64,000 bases of DNA from Rhinopomastus cyanomelas (lineage: Eukaryota > Chordata > Aves > Bucerotiformes > Rhinopomastidae): assembly GCA_013400115.1 (NCBI GenBank), contig VXBP01000239.1, positions 124,001-188,000 of the forward strand. The letters run 5' to 3'. The first letter of the stretch is position 1; each line of letters starts with the position of its first letter. A program made the translations under genes and the position numbers. Under the pieces are notes generated by a model that saw only the letters and a list, made by a program, of their open reading frames with translations, made no database searches and was not told the DNA's origin. Shown in pieces: positions 53,801 through 61,877 of this stretch.

Positions 53801-56800
53801 TGACACAATCAAATATATGGATTAATTTACCCTACGTGTGCAGTACAAACAGATTTCTTCAAGACAAAACTCACCTCTGTACTACCAGCAGACTGTGTAA
53901 CAACCTGTACTTTGTACATATGTGCCCTGTCCCTAGGACCATCCTCTGCTCTGACTTCTTTTCTCTCTCTTAAGAGATGCACAAGCATCTCTTAAGCCAT
54001 TTTCCAAAACCAGGCCATCCAGCAATTATAATCTATAACCCTACAACATTATTACTGTTGTTGCTGCAATGTTCCCTCCGGTGCTGTTTCCAAACACTGC
54101 TGATTCCAGGAGCAGTCTGACTGCACAAAAACCATGGGAGTGTCAGGTGAAGCAAGATACAGGGTGTTCATTTTCTTTAGCAATTTGTTCCTCCAGCATT
54201 AACCACTTTATCCAGTCAAGTGAAGACAGAAAGCAAGAGTCAGAAATTGTTCTTGCAACAATTGCTTCCGTGCTTCAGGAAGGTGACCGTGGAAAGCTGG
54301 TGCATTCTTCCAACCCTCTTTCCAATAAACACTGTGATTATTTCTGTTTTGCACAACCCTGAGAACATCACCAGGCTTTCCATAAAGAGCAGTGACAAAC
54401 AACAGCTGACTACATGCCTGGGAGGAGCAGGACGGGTTTGATTCTTCATTCTGCACGTTCTGGTTCACTGAACACGCAGGAGGTGAGAAAGACTAAAGAA
54501 AACAACCCTGTTTGTAAAGCCTCCTATCCTCCACCAGAGTCAACAATCAGTACAAATTTTCCTAGCCTTCAGCGAAGTTCATCCCCTTTATGAACATATT
54601 GAATTATTCCTGACAGTATTTATAGTTCAGTCTATAATTTGTTACATGCACTGAAATGCTTTCTGCTCAGCTGATCTGCTGCACCTTGGGCATGTGTGGT
54701 GAAGAGAGGACTATTTATTCCATTAAGTCAGTGTTTCATGACTGATGTCACCAATGGCTGAAGAGGAAGACCACAGCTGCTTAGACAACACGGAGCTATT
54801 GTGTCATCTGAAAGGTCGTATTTAACATTCTCTTTGCAAATGAAGTAGCTGTTACACAGGTTTTTTTCATCAACCCTTTGACTTGAGACCATACTTGATC
54901 TTCAAATCACCCAACCACCACAGTAAAGTTATGACCACAAGCTTCGCCTTCCAGATGACAGGACAGAAAGTAGGATTATAAGGAAAATTTGGGAAACAAA
55001 TTATTACTTCCTTATGCATTCAGTCCACATTTCAAGAAAATGTATCTGCAAGCTTCTTGATTATTCCCTGAACAACACCAACCACTTGCTTTGGTATTTT
55101 TGACAAAGGCAAAGTGTAAGACACAGCTACTAGTCGTAAAACAAAATGCAGTGAGCAGACAGGATGAGTAAAGGATGCGCTGAGTAAATTTCTCCCTCTA
55201 CTTGAATTGTATCTCAGTTCCCTACTCATCAGGCTAACAAGTATTCTAGTCTCAATCTCCCTCTTTTAAGTTTTTCACTTTACACAGGATAATTCTCTAA
55301 ACCAAAAGGGTAGTAAGGGAGTAAAGCTAACGCTGCAGGCCAGTCACCTAGGCAGTCACCCGTCACGTCTAACAGTTGTCCCCTAGTTCTCAGCAAAGTG
55401 GATCAGTGAATCTCCAGCAGAAAACAAGGTCTAAGCCCTGTTGAGGGGAAGAAGGAATTTGAGAGCCCGACATTCTATTAATTATCTACCAAATGGCCAC
55501 AAGAACAATTATGAAAACCTCCCTAGAACACGGTGTTGGGAACACACCCTCTCCAGCAAGTTACTCCCCAGGTTAAATTCTTCCATCATTTTAAGATGAC
55601 CACAGCTACAGTTCCAGCAAATAAACTATTCACATGGCAATCCCTATCTAGCTCTTAAAGCAAGCAAAAGCACTCAGCACTGAATGGCATAACAAACAGA
55701 GCCCACTTGCTGTCATCACCCCTAGACCAATCCAGTCTGAGTAGCAGAAAGATAATTGTGAAATTAAAATTACCACAACCAATTTAAAGAGTATTAATGG
55801 ACAATTCACTTTCATATTGATTCCAAAATTAAACAAGCCCATGATGATATAAAGTATTCCATTCATATATCATTACAAACAAATAAAACCACTTCTCTTG
55901 AAGGCTGTGAAGTCATGTGACTCACAGAAAATCCAGGCTTATCCCAGAGGGGACAGGGCACTTCTACCTTTTACCTTCTGAGTTAGTACAACTCCTTCTA
56001 ACAAAGCAACCAGGTACCTTGAGATATCCTAAGATATCCATGCTGACAAGTATGATAATTTAAACATCAAACTAGGCTCCCATGTTATGACTAATCAGTT
56101 TCCTTGGAGAGTTACTCAAGGCAGTTTGCACTGATCCATGACTGTAGCTACCCCAGGCCCTTCAGTAAACGTGGGCTGCAAAACATGAAAAAAAGCCAAA
56201 ACCAAAGAGGAAACCACTGAAGATTAATAATATAAAAACTCCTGGATCTTAAGCTGACACCAACAACTCAACAGAGAAACCTTAAGTTTAAACAGTAATT
56301 AATACAATATCCAGCATAACATACAAAAGAATTTAAAAAGTAAACAGCCCCTGGAAGGGGATCCATGGTTCCTGAAGAATTCAGCTATGCCCAGTCAAAG
56401 GTGGGTGTCCCTCCCCTCTTTTCAAGTTTATAGGAGTTTTCCTTTTTTTCCTCCTTCACTTCTTCAAAGCCTAAATCAAACACAACTTCGAGGTCTCTGC
56501 AAGACATGACAAGCAGCTCTGATGTTTCCTCTGCTCCACAGATCACTTTGCAGATGTGAAGACACTAAACTGGGTGATCCTGGCTCCAACCCCTCAGTGC
56601 CAACACAAAGCAGTACAACACACAATTATTACTGTGAATATATCACAGAACCTACACAACACTGCCCTTAGAAATTCCTTTGGCCATCAGTTTTGTTGGA
56701 TTACTGTGTTATTACATACTACTGCAAGTTCGAAGAGTGAAAATCCATTTCAGAGTGGTGGTTTGGATTTTTTTCCAAACCTCAGAGACAGTTTAAAGTC

Positions 56801-59800
56801 ATACATTCGTTCAGAAGTGATAACTAATAAAAAAACAAGCATAACTTTACCTTGTCACTATTCTTGTATTTCTCCCAGCTTTTCAGCATCTTAAGCCATT
56901 TTGTAGTTCTTTCAATTTCAAGGTGCTTTTGCTGAAATGGAATTAGATAACTTTTTAGTCTTTTCAAAATGAATGCATCCTAAATTACTTAGTTTTCTAA
57001 GGATATTGAGAAAATTTTACACAGCATTATCACCTTTTTATCCAGCAATCTACAACAAGCAGCAAAGAGTAGCATCAGTTCACTTAATATCGAACAAAAA
57101 AACCGTATTTTCAGCACTGTGTAAATAAATGCATTTTGTAAGAGAAGTTCAAGTACAAGATTTATAAAAGTCTTTTTTCTCTCTAAGTATTGCTGGCAAG
57201 TGCAAAAAAACCCCCTCGATCTGCTTTTACAATTACTAAATCTTTAGGCAAATGGTTTCTGCAGGAAGCTTCTTAAAAAGATGACTCTGAACTGATGGTT
57301 TTCTTTACCCAAACTTGTCACAGAATCACAAAACATTAGGGGTTGGAAGGGACCTTGAAAGATCATCCAGTCCAATCCCCCTGCCACAGCAGGATCACCT
57401 AGATCCAGTCCTAAACATAATCAGCTGCTGCTTTCCAGTGATCACACAAACCAGCCCCTCTTGAAAGGCACAAAGTATACAACAAAACCAGATGCATACA
57501 AGTGCAACGGTGCAGTAGCAAAACTGGGAATAAGCTCTTATTTTGGACATGAAAATATGAGCAGCCCTGCTACGATTCTTACCCTTGGGATGGTACATCT
57601 TTACCTAAGTGTCCCTATAATTTAATATCAAATATTTCTCCTAAAGGCAAGATCTGCTTGCTGAAATTAGATTATAGTCCAGGATATTTCAGTAACAAGG
57701 CGATGAAATGAGAATTCAAAGCAAAACAAACCCCATGTTCTACAAATAAATAGTTACATTCAATAGAATAACATTAAACATTATAAATACCCTGCTGTGG
57801 CAGGGGGATTGGACTGGATGATCTTTCAAGGTCCCTTCCAATCCCTAATGATTCTATAGGTATACAATTAGTTTGACTTGATGATTTCAAGGGTCTTTTC
57901 CAACCTGAATGATTCTATGATTCTACAACTTACACAACATATGATTTACAGGCACAGGGACAACCCCACTGCCTTCAAGACTGCCCTTCTGTCTATGCAA
58001 ACCTTGCTGTGGTTGCCACCCACTTCCCGAATTTGGGAACCCGACTAGCACTTGGAATTAGCAACCTCAGTCCCTGGAATTTCAGGGCACTTGGGCTCTT
58101 CACAGCCAAGAAGTGTGTATTTTGCTGGTTCCAATGGAAAGATTTTTACTACGTATTTTAGGCAGCCCAGTTTCACATGCTGTACAGTAGGTGAGGTGTC
58201 TCTGATTACACAGCACAGGTAGGGGGGTTTATTTTATTTTAATGACACTATTCCAACTGATGCATAACACTTCAGAGCTGAGGATCAACAGCGGAAAAGC
58301 TAAAGCAGAATAACGTGCTACTGCTTTCTTTTCAAAGATGAACACAAACAAAGGGGATTTTTAAAGGAGAGCCCCTCTGCCTCCAACTTGAAATCCGGGG
58401 CTTAATAAAGACAGGAAGGATAGGCTATTTCATTTGGTAAGTGATGCAATCTGGCAACAATATAGGAGTTTAATTTCAAAGCTCTGCAGGACGCCAGAAA
58501 CTTAATACTTTCACAAGGTATTTGTTAGCTGAACCTGCATCCAAAATATTGGGGAAAATATAAATGAACATTATTACTTATTGTCTAAGTAGAATTTGAA
58601 TTTTACTTCTAGCTTTTCCTTGTCAAAATGTGTGATGTCTTTCTTGGCTATAAATGCAATCAAATGGGCAAAGGACTTCTTTAATCTGGGAGCCCAAAGC
58701 ACTGCACTTGCAGAAGAATGAATGATGACGGTTCAGGTCCAGCCCAAACAGTACTCAGTTCAGAGTGTCCTGGAAAATAAGTCGGGTTTGGTTTTTTAAG
58801 ATATATTTATTTGAATCAAGCTGATGTGACTTAATCAAGCTGACTTAAGTATCTAAATTATCTAGCTTACCTAAGTATTCACATTGCAATCAACTGCCCA
58901 CATTCCTCTTCAGCTTCCAGGACGCATTTGGTACTACCTCAATCACTTGGTACTTTATTTTCATTTTTCAAATTTATTTAAAAATACTTTTCTTACGAGG
59001 TTAGATAAGAACTGCAGAAGAACTGCTGCTTCCCAGATTCCCTAGGTTTTGCAAGACTTGTTTCTGATTCTCCCCCACGCTCACAACCCCTTTAAGAAAC
59101 AAGCATTTTTAACATTTCATAAAGCAGATGTTCTCCAGGCGTAGTTTAGATTGCAGGAGTAACATTGCTATCAAGTCAGGAAAGGTCTCTGCCCTCAACA
59201 GGTTGTCAGATAATTGGTAAGAAAAATAAAACCCTCGCAGCTCCACACACTGTTTTTGTTTGTCTGCTTGATCTCCTTTCAAGATTTTTTGGTCTTTTGA
59301 GCCAGCAGCTCGTTTCAGTTGTATGTTTGTTCAAGCTTTTATGTCTTCTGTGTCAATTGATAAATCGTTCTCAAGTGATGCTGCTGTAGTCAAAACAGCA
59401 ATTATTTTATTCCTGTGTTGAGTTGTTGAAAACTTTGAGCCATTTTTTTGCCCTGGTCTCAATTATGTTCAGCTTTCATGTCTAACAGATGCAACACTGA
59501 AAACACGGGGCAGATCTGACGCTGCGCTGCAGAGGGCTGCTGCTGCTGCTCTTTCAGGCGAGTTCCATGTAGTTGTCACCAAAAAAAAATCCCTTTGTCT
59601 TCCATCTTACACTTTGAAGCATTTTTGCCGTTGGGAATAACAGAATCCTTCACTGAAGCAGAGAAGGTTTTTTTACTCCCAGGTCAGTAAAAAAGACACT
59701 ACTGAAAGCAAAAAAAACATGAAGCTGAGTTGACAAGATGGAAAGTGTCCAGTACTCTGCCTTCCTGGAGAGTGTGTGTGCTAGAGCCAAGGCTCAAAGC

Positions 59801-61877
59801 AAAGCTGAAGCCTCAGAGAGAACCACAACTTGCTGAACTGCTCCCTGGAGAATTTATAGTCAAGTAAACTCAAGACCAAACAACCTGAAATGACTTACAA
59901 AATATTTCACAGCACTTCAGAAACAGAGTCGGACACAGAATCAAGATCTCCTGCGGTCAGTTCTCTGGCTACTTTTCTCTTCCAGGTGATCTTTCCTCCC
60001 TTAGTTTTATGCTCAATGTGCCAGATGATTCTTCGGAAGGTTAAGTAGTTCATAACACAGGACAATGATTTGATGTGTTTAAGTCACCTAACACCCAGCA
60101 AGGTAATAAAGCACCAAAATCACTCTTGCCTTCACAGTAAAAGCACCTGGTCCATAAGGCATGCTGCACACACAAAACTCAGCTTCTGCTTTATACTAGA
60201 ATGTACACGAAGAATAGAGATTCAGAATTCACAAGGACACAAAACCCACTCTGTAAGCTCCAAACTAAGTGAAAACGTTGACTTGTGAATTGTAAAAATA
60301 ATATTTTTTTTAAAATCCCTAAACATCCTAAGGAAAGAATAGTTCTGCCAAGTAAGTGACTTTAAAAGATACTGCACAGCAAGCTTTTTGTCTCAGCCTA
60401 CAGTCATGTTAAGACACAGTCATCATCCTGTGAATGGTAGCTCGGAAACTGTAAGGATTCAGGCATCACTGACAGCAGACAGATAAAGCTGAAACCAGCA
60501 GAGGTCAGGATATCATCAGGAGTACAACCATGAGTCCAATGCAGGAGCATTACTGTATGATTATAAAATGACACCAGCTTTGCAATTTAACCTTGATTCA
60601 ATAAATACAGTTTCTGTGCTGACATTCTGTCTGAGATAGCCTGAATACCGTACGGGACAGAGGACTGGGACACTAGTTTCCCCCAATAATTATGGCTAAG
60701 TACAAAGCCACAGTGAATTGGAGCATCAGAACACATTCACCACAGTAATTGCAAGCTGTCTGATATTTATGCTCAGGCTCACCACCCTGCTGGGTCCTTC
60801 TGATGGAAATTAAGTTACATATACGCTCGCTGTGGTATTAAATGTAATGAAACATGGCAAGAAAACACAGCTATTTCAGACTGCACACATATGAACCAAC
60901 ACAAAAGGGGCTCAGATGTTCCCTCCCCTTATGAGGAGCATTTCTTATTAGCTATATAGTGATGTTCAGAATAACTAACTTCCAGAAGCATTGCTGCTCT
61001 TAACACTCAGAGAGCAGAGCTGCCTTACAAGCTGTTGTTCCATCCCTTTTCCATGCACTCTTTATTTATGCACATTTATGCAGATAAAGACTTAAAGCTT
61101 TAAATATCTTGAGTTTTCTGATGGTACACAAGTATGGGCATGGACAAACAAGAAGGATCTGATCTGGTCTGGGTATAACAATGAGCCCGACAGACAAGAC
61201 CAGAGAAGTAGAAATTCAGTTCTGCATTATTTTAACAAAAGCTTTTAGGTTCCCAAAATACCTGTTTTCAAACTTCTTCTCCAGTGCCCTCCAGTAACAG
61301 AAGGATTTCTGCACCAGCAGCTGACAGGTCTTGCTTGTCAAGTCAGCATTACAAGGGAGGTCACGATGTTTTGGCAGCAGCCAGGATTATCTGTCACCAT
61401 TGACCAAAGTAGAAAAGCACACTGTGCTCCTCGGGGGATGGCAACCTTCACTTCAGCAAAGCCACCACCTCACTTGGACAATGCACCCGCTGGGTCCAGC
61501 CGATGGCAGCGCACGACACAGAGGCAATCACTCTCGCTTACTCAGGGCAGAGCTGGGTGTGTTGTCTCAATAGCTCCATTTCCTTTACTAGGTCATTTAA
61601 TGCGCGAGGAAAATTCACGTCTCATTGGAGCTGGTAAATGTAAGATCACATTGGCCCCGAGGGATCTGTGGGCGAGTTAACAGGGCCTCAAGGACCACAG
61701 AACACATTGCTTCAGCAATGCAAATCACTAAAATACTCCACCTCCCATTTTACAACGATCTATATTGGTAACATCTATACGCATAACATCGTAAATCTGA
61801 ACGTTTAACTCCAACAACTGGAAGACAACGGACTTACCTTTTCTATTGCTGCATCATGGACAGGAAGCTCCTCTGGA
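19460..61877 (-). CDS. USP6NL: USP6NL (RN-tre) coding region, 11 exons, 5'-partial
   Basis: The coding region joins 61877-61838, 56931-56851, 48745-48638, 45516-45407, 42865-42817, 41130-41010, 37301-37207, 34985-34920, 34831-34732, 32277-32125 and 20892-19460, all on the minus strand. Every junction has GT/AG and the phases fit without a frameshift, giving about 784 residues (the human protein is about 830). The translation matches vertebrate USP6NL in order. The family is a TBC-domain GTPase-activating protein for Rab5-type Rabs (also reported for Rab43). It acts in endosome and receptor trafficking and binds Eps8. Visible landmarks are RGQVW at the start of the TBC domain, the IDLDVNR arginine finger, the YCQGM glutamine finger and a long low-complexity tail. 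The initiator exon lies beyond 64000. Identity rests on recalled family sequence rather than a database search, but the match is extensive. Confidence 0.96.
19772..19786 (-). other. PxxDY Eps8-binding motif in USP6NL tail
   Basis: Codons read PPVDY in frame, flanked by IIP and LAEERKW. The Eps8 SH3 domain recognises PxxDY, and RN-tre is an established Eps8 partner. The motif is directly visible; binding in this species is inferred. Confidence 0.7.
23529..23566. repeat. Perfect 14-bp inverted repeat, 10-base loop
   Basis: Arms AATTGTTTATTTTC and GAAAATAAACAATT lie in the last USP6NL intron, followed by a short AT run. The stem is too short for a typical pre-miRNA. Confidence 0.85.
27130..27444 (+). 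mobile_element. Old CR1 3' segment
   Basis: CCTCAAGTTGCACCAGGGGA, GGTCATCAGGCCTTGGAACA and the terminal ATGATTCTATGATTCTG. Plus orientation, antisense to USP6NL. Confidence 0.92.
27708..27850 (-). mobile_element. Old CR1 3' end fragment
   Basis: CAGAATCATAGAACACTTTA, then GTTGGAAGAGAGCTCAGAGA, antisense CR1 tail. Confidence 0.85.
28783..29765 (+). mobile_element. Solo LTR of an avian endogenous retrovirus
   Basis: Matches the widespread avian LTR type from its U3 (TTTGCATGGCAAGGTTTGGG) through a TATA-like ACATATTTAA at 28912-28920, a GC-richer stretch with repeated CTGGAGCA..GACCTGTG-like units, an AATAAA at 29577-29582, AAGTTGAGTCTGTTTTGCC, and an end near AGCCAGGGTCAAC. Flanking sequence has no gag, pol or env, so it is a solo LTR. 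It is antisense to USP6NL and contains an AT dinucleotide run at about 29529-29546. Family name not assigned. Confidence 0.8.
29529..29546. repeat. AT dinucleotide microsatellite
   Basis: About nine TA units inside the LTR's 3' half, likely polymorphic. Confidence 0.9.
31518..31566. repeat. Four-copy 11-bp minisatellite
   Basis: AATCTTATAAG at 31518, 31534, 31545 and 31556. The last three are contiguous and the first is separated by AGGAG. AGGAGAG follows again after the array. Confidence 0.9.
32125..32277 (-). CDS. USP6NL: USP6NL coding exon J, end of TBC region
   Basis: This 153-nt exon completes the split lysine codon and encodes HLMKLQMEELVEFLQE, a DFFYEDDFVIDQLQ segment and KRAKLDLPAP, ending with one base of an alanine codon. 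The acidic and hydrophobic helices close the TBC domain and lead into the tail. The acceptor is TACACAG and the donor GTAAGA. Confidence 0.96.
32278..34731 (-). other. USP6NL intron I-J
   Basis: Intron of about 2.45 kb. A solo LTR occupies 34007-34566. The remainder shows no exon-like sequence. Confidence 0.85.
34007..34566 (+). mobile_element. Diverged solo LTR of an avian endogenous retrovirus
   Basis: Resembles the common avian LTR with GACCCAAGCTGTCCAAAGGG, an ATTCCATACTGTACCATGAC block, CAACTGTCTTTATCTTGGCC and an end near GGTCAACCCACCACA. The TATA and polyA positions appear mutated. No internal retroviral genes. It lies about 165 bases from USP6NL exon I, antisense to the gene. Confidence 0.75.
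34732..34831 (-). CDS. USP6NL: USP6NL coding exon I
   Basis: This 100-nt exon encodes 33 residues, TPFTLSLRIWDIYILEGER then a helix ending ILKLHR, plus one base of a lysine codon. The RIWDIYxxEG block is typical of TBC domains. The acceptor is TTGCAG and the donor GTAAGA. A solo LTR lies about 165 bases beyond its donor. Confidence 0.96.
34832..34919 (-). other. USP6NL intron H-I, only 88 bp
   Basis: A very short intron between two TBC exons, with a GTGAGT donor and a pyrimidine-containing TTGCAG acceptor. Splice phase is 0. No repeat is present. Confidence 0.9.
34920..34985 (-). CDS. USP6NL: USP6NL coding exon H
   Basis: This 66-nt, phase 0-0 exon encodes 22 residues from DSQDMSTSFYTTKWFF to QCFLDR, part of the TBC C-lobe. 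The acceptor is TTTACAG and the donor GTGAGT. Only 88 bases separate it from the next exon. Confidence 0.96.
35251..35300 (-). mobile_element. Possible short old CR1 tail
   Basis: CAGAATCATAGAATGGACTA followed by GGTTGCAAGGGATCTTAGAG resembles an antisense CR1 end with high divergence. Confidence 0.5.
36316..36402 (+). mobile_element. CR1 LINE 3' end fragment
   Basis: CACTGCTGTGGCAGGGGGAT through CCCTAATGATTCTATGATG. Plus orientation, about 85 bases. Confidence 0.9.
36648..36696. repeat. Short A-rich minisatellite
   Basis: Three units resembling CTATTTCTTAGAAAAAT in tandem. Confidence 0.7.
37207..37301 (-). CDS. USP6NL: USP6NL coding exon G
   Basis: This 95-nt exon starts with the two bases completing a glycine codon and then encodes FFIPGFPKLLRFQEHH followed by a lysine-rich helix ending KLKQHL. 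This is the TBC C-lobe. The acceptor is CCTTAG and the donor GTAAGC. The residues IP replace VQ of the human protein, an ordinary substitution. Confidence 0.96.
37606..37884 (+). mobile_element. Old CR1 3' segment
   Basis: GGGTTCAAGTTACAACAGGG, GGTCAAGCACTGGAATGGGC, and the tail GTGATTCTATGTGAGTCTAT. Plus orientation. Confidence 0.9.
38947..39032 (+). mobile_element. Older CR1 3' end, first half of a chimeric pair
   Basis: GGGGTGTCCCTGCCCACAGC to CCCTGACTGATTCTATGA, joined directly to the next element. The same join appears inverted at 6451-6580. Confidence 0.85.
39033..39122 (+). mobile_element. Young CR1 3' end, second half of a chimeric pair
   Basis: TTGGTCTAGGTGATCCTGCT through CCCTAATGATTCTATGATTC. 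It starts exactly at the end of the older CR1 tail. Confidence 0.9.
40268..40446 (-). mobile_element. CR1 LINE 3' segment
   Basis: ATCACAGAACATTAGGGATT to CAGCCCGTTCCAGCACTCTG. Antisense CR1, sense relative to USP6NL. Confidence 0.92.
41010..41130 (-). CDS. USP6NL: USP6NL coding exon F, TBC glutamine finger
   Basis: This 121-nt exon encodes EVGYCQGMSQITALLL and continues to SGPKHAMH plus one base of a glycine codon. YCQGM is the YxQ motif of the dual-finger TBC mechanism, with the glutamine codon at 41115-41113. The acceptor is TTTTCAG and the donor GTATGG. Confidence 0.96.
41131..42816 (-). other. USP6NL intron E-F
   Basis: Intron of about 1.7 kb with no recognisable repeat or gene. Confidence 0.85.
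42817..42865 (-). CDS. USP6NL: USP6NL coding exon E
   Basis: This 49-nt microexon-sized exon supplies the last base of the lysine codon split with the previous exon. It then encodes 16 residues, QQSLFHVLAAYSIYNT, a conserved helix of the TBC fold. The acceptor is TCTCCAG and the donor GTAAGT. It is too short to stand out as an open frame and was recognised from protein similarity and phase. Confidence 0.94.
42866..45406 (-). other. USP6NL intron D-E
   Basis: Intron of about 2.5 kb with no recognised repeat. A plus-strand open frame of 162 codons (44127-44615) is present but resembles no family I know and is probably chance. Confidence 0.8.
45407..45516 (-). CDS. USP6NL: USP6NL coding exon D, TBC arginine finger
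   Basis: This 110-nt exon starts in phase 0 and ends with two bases (AA) of a lysine codon completed by the next exon. It contains IDLDVNR, the IxxDxxR motif of TBC GAPs. The catalytic arginine codon is at 45453-45451. In TBC proteins this arginine is inserted into the Rab active site and is needed for GTP hydrolysis, so the protein looks catalytically competent. Confidence 0.96.
45517..48637 (-). other. USP6NL intron C-D
   Basis: Intron of about 3.1 kb. A CR1 copy at 48200-48567 sits close to the exon C donor. Otherwise it is unique AT-rich sequence. Confidence 0.85.
48200..48567 (+). mobile_element. CR1 LINE 3' segment beside exon C
   Basis: GGCCGAAGGGTGACCTCATT to TAATGATTCTATGATTCTAT. 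Contains a 64-codon frame (48278-48472) with HWNRLPRGVVES, the end of CR1 ORF2. Its end is about 70 bases from the USP6NL exon C splice donor. Confidence 0.94.
48638..48745 (-). CDS. USP6NL: USP6NL coding exon C, start of TBC domain
   Basis: This 108-nt, phase 0-0 exon encodes 36 residues. FHRRIYKGIP is followed by the family-typical R-G-x-V-W block (RGQVW) that opens TBC domains, and the exon ends in KEEMKDFYN. The acceptor is TTACAG and the donor GTGAGT. A CR1 repeat begins only about 70 bases past the donor on the intron side. Confidence 0.96.
50455..50783 (+). mobile_element. Old CR1 3' segment
   Basis: GGCCTCAAGTTGTGCCAGGG, GGTCATCAGGCCTTGGAACA and the tail CTAAATGATGCTATG. A plus frame (50413-50772) still reads PWNRLPREAAES. 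Confidence 0.93.
51335..52049 (+). mobile_element. CR1 LINE, 0.7 kb 3' segment with open ORF2 end
   Basis: The best-preserved CR1 here. An open frame at 51584-51970 (128 codons) covers the ORF2 C-terminus (RVQHRATRMMKEVENL, LRGDLINVYKYVKGGCQEDG, HWNRLPRGVVES), followed by the 3'UTR and the tail ending near 52049. Upstream ORF2 sequence back to about 51335 is frameshifted. 5'-truncated and not autonomous. Confidence 0.95.
53048..53272 (+). mobile_element. Old CR1 internal fragment
   Basis: GTGAGACCTTGCCTGGCATA, TTCAATTCTGGGGTCCCTAA, and GGAGTTGGGACTCTACAACC are ORF2-region CR1 sequence. It lacks a 3' tail. Confidence 0.8.
53478..53835. repeat. Perfect 179-bp tandem duplication
   Basis: Unit 1 is 53478-53656 and unit 2 is 53657-53835. 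They are identical by eye except for the last base (T/C). Both begin GTGCTTGCACACCC and end ATTTACCCTA. There is no N at the junction. The unit is unique intronic sequence, not CR1. It may be a very recent duplication, a VNTR-like two-copy locus or a local misassembly. Confidence 0.95.
56851..56931 (-). CDS. USP6NL: USP6NL coding exon B
   Basis: This 81-nt, phase 0-0 exon encodes 27 residues beginning QKHLEIERTTKWLKML and ending KYKNSDK. The acceptor is TTTCAG and the donor GTAAAG. It is the basic, probably helical segment immediately N-terminal to the TBC domain and is nearly identical to mammalian RN-tre. Confidence 0.95.
57319..57411 (-). mobile_element. CR1 LINE 3' end fragment
   Basis: CACAGAATCACAAAACATTA followed by GGGGTTGGAAGGGACCTTGA. 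Antisense tail, 90 bases. Confidence 0.92.
57788..57860 (+). mobile_element. Young CR1 3' end
   Basis: ACCCTGCTGTGGCAGGGGGA to CCAATCCCTAATGATTCTAT. Directly followed by an older CR1 tail. Confidence 0.9.
57868..57930 (+). mobile_element. Older CR1 3' end
   Basis: TTGACTTGATGATTTCAAGG then GTCTTTTCCAACCTGAATGA and the tail ATTCTATGATTCT, the terminal part of an older CR1 type. Confidence 0.8.
61838..61877 (-). CDS. USP6NL: USP6NL coding exon A (first in window)
   Basis: This 40-nt exon has a TTTCAG acceptor and a GTAAGT donor. The first base completes a codon begun upstream, and the rest encodes PEELPVHDAAIEK, matching the region just before QKHLEIER in the human protein. It lies N-terminal to the TBC domain. 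The preceding coding exon (the segment with the conserved DYLVYKVTDRFGF stretch in relatives) is not found between 61878 and 64000, so the gene continues off the right edge. Confidence 0.88.

Larger units (their letters stand above)
48746..56850 (-). other. USP6NL intron B-C (8.1 kb)
   Basis: Contains CR1 copies at 50455-50783, 51335-52049 and 53048-53272 and a perfect 179-bp tandem duplication at 53478-53835. No other exon is recognised. Confidence 0.85.
56932..61837 (-). other. USP6NL intron A-B
   Basis: Intron of about 4.9 kb with a minus CR1 end at 57319-57411 and a joined pair of plus CR1 ends at 57788-57930. No other gene is seen. Confidence 0.85.
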
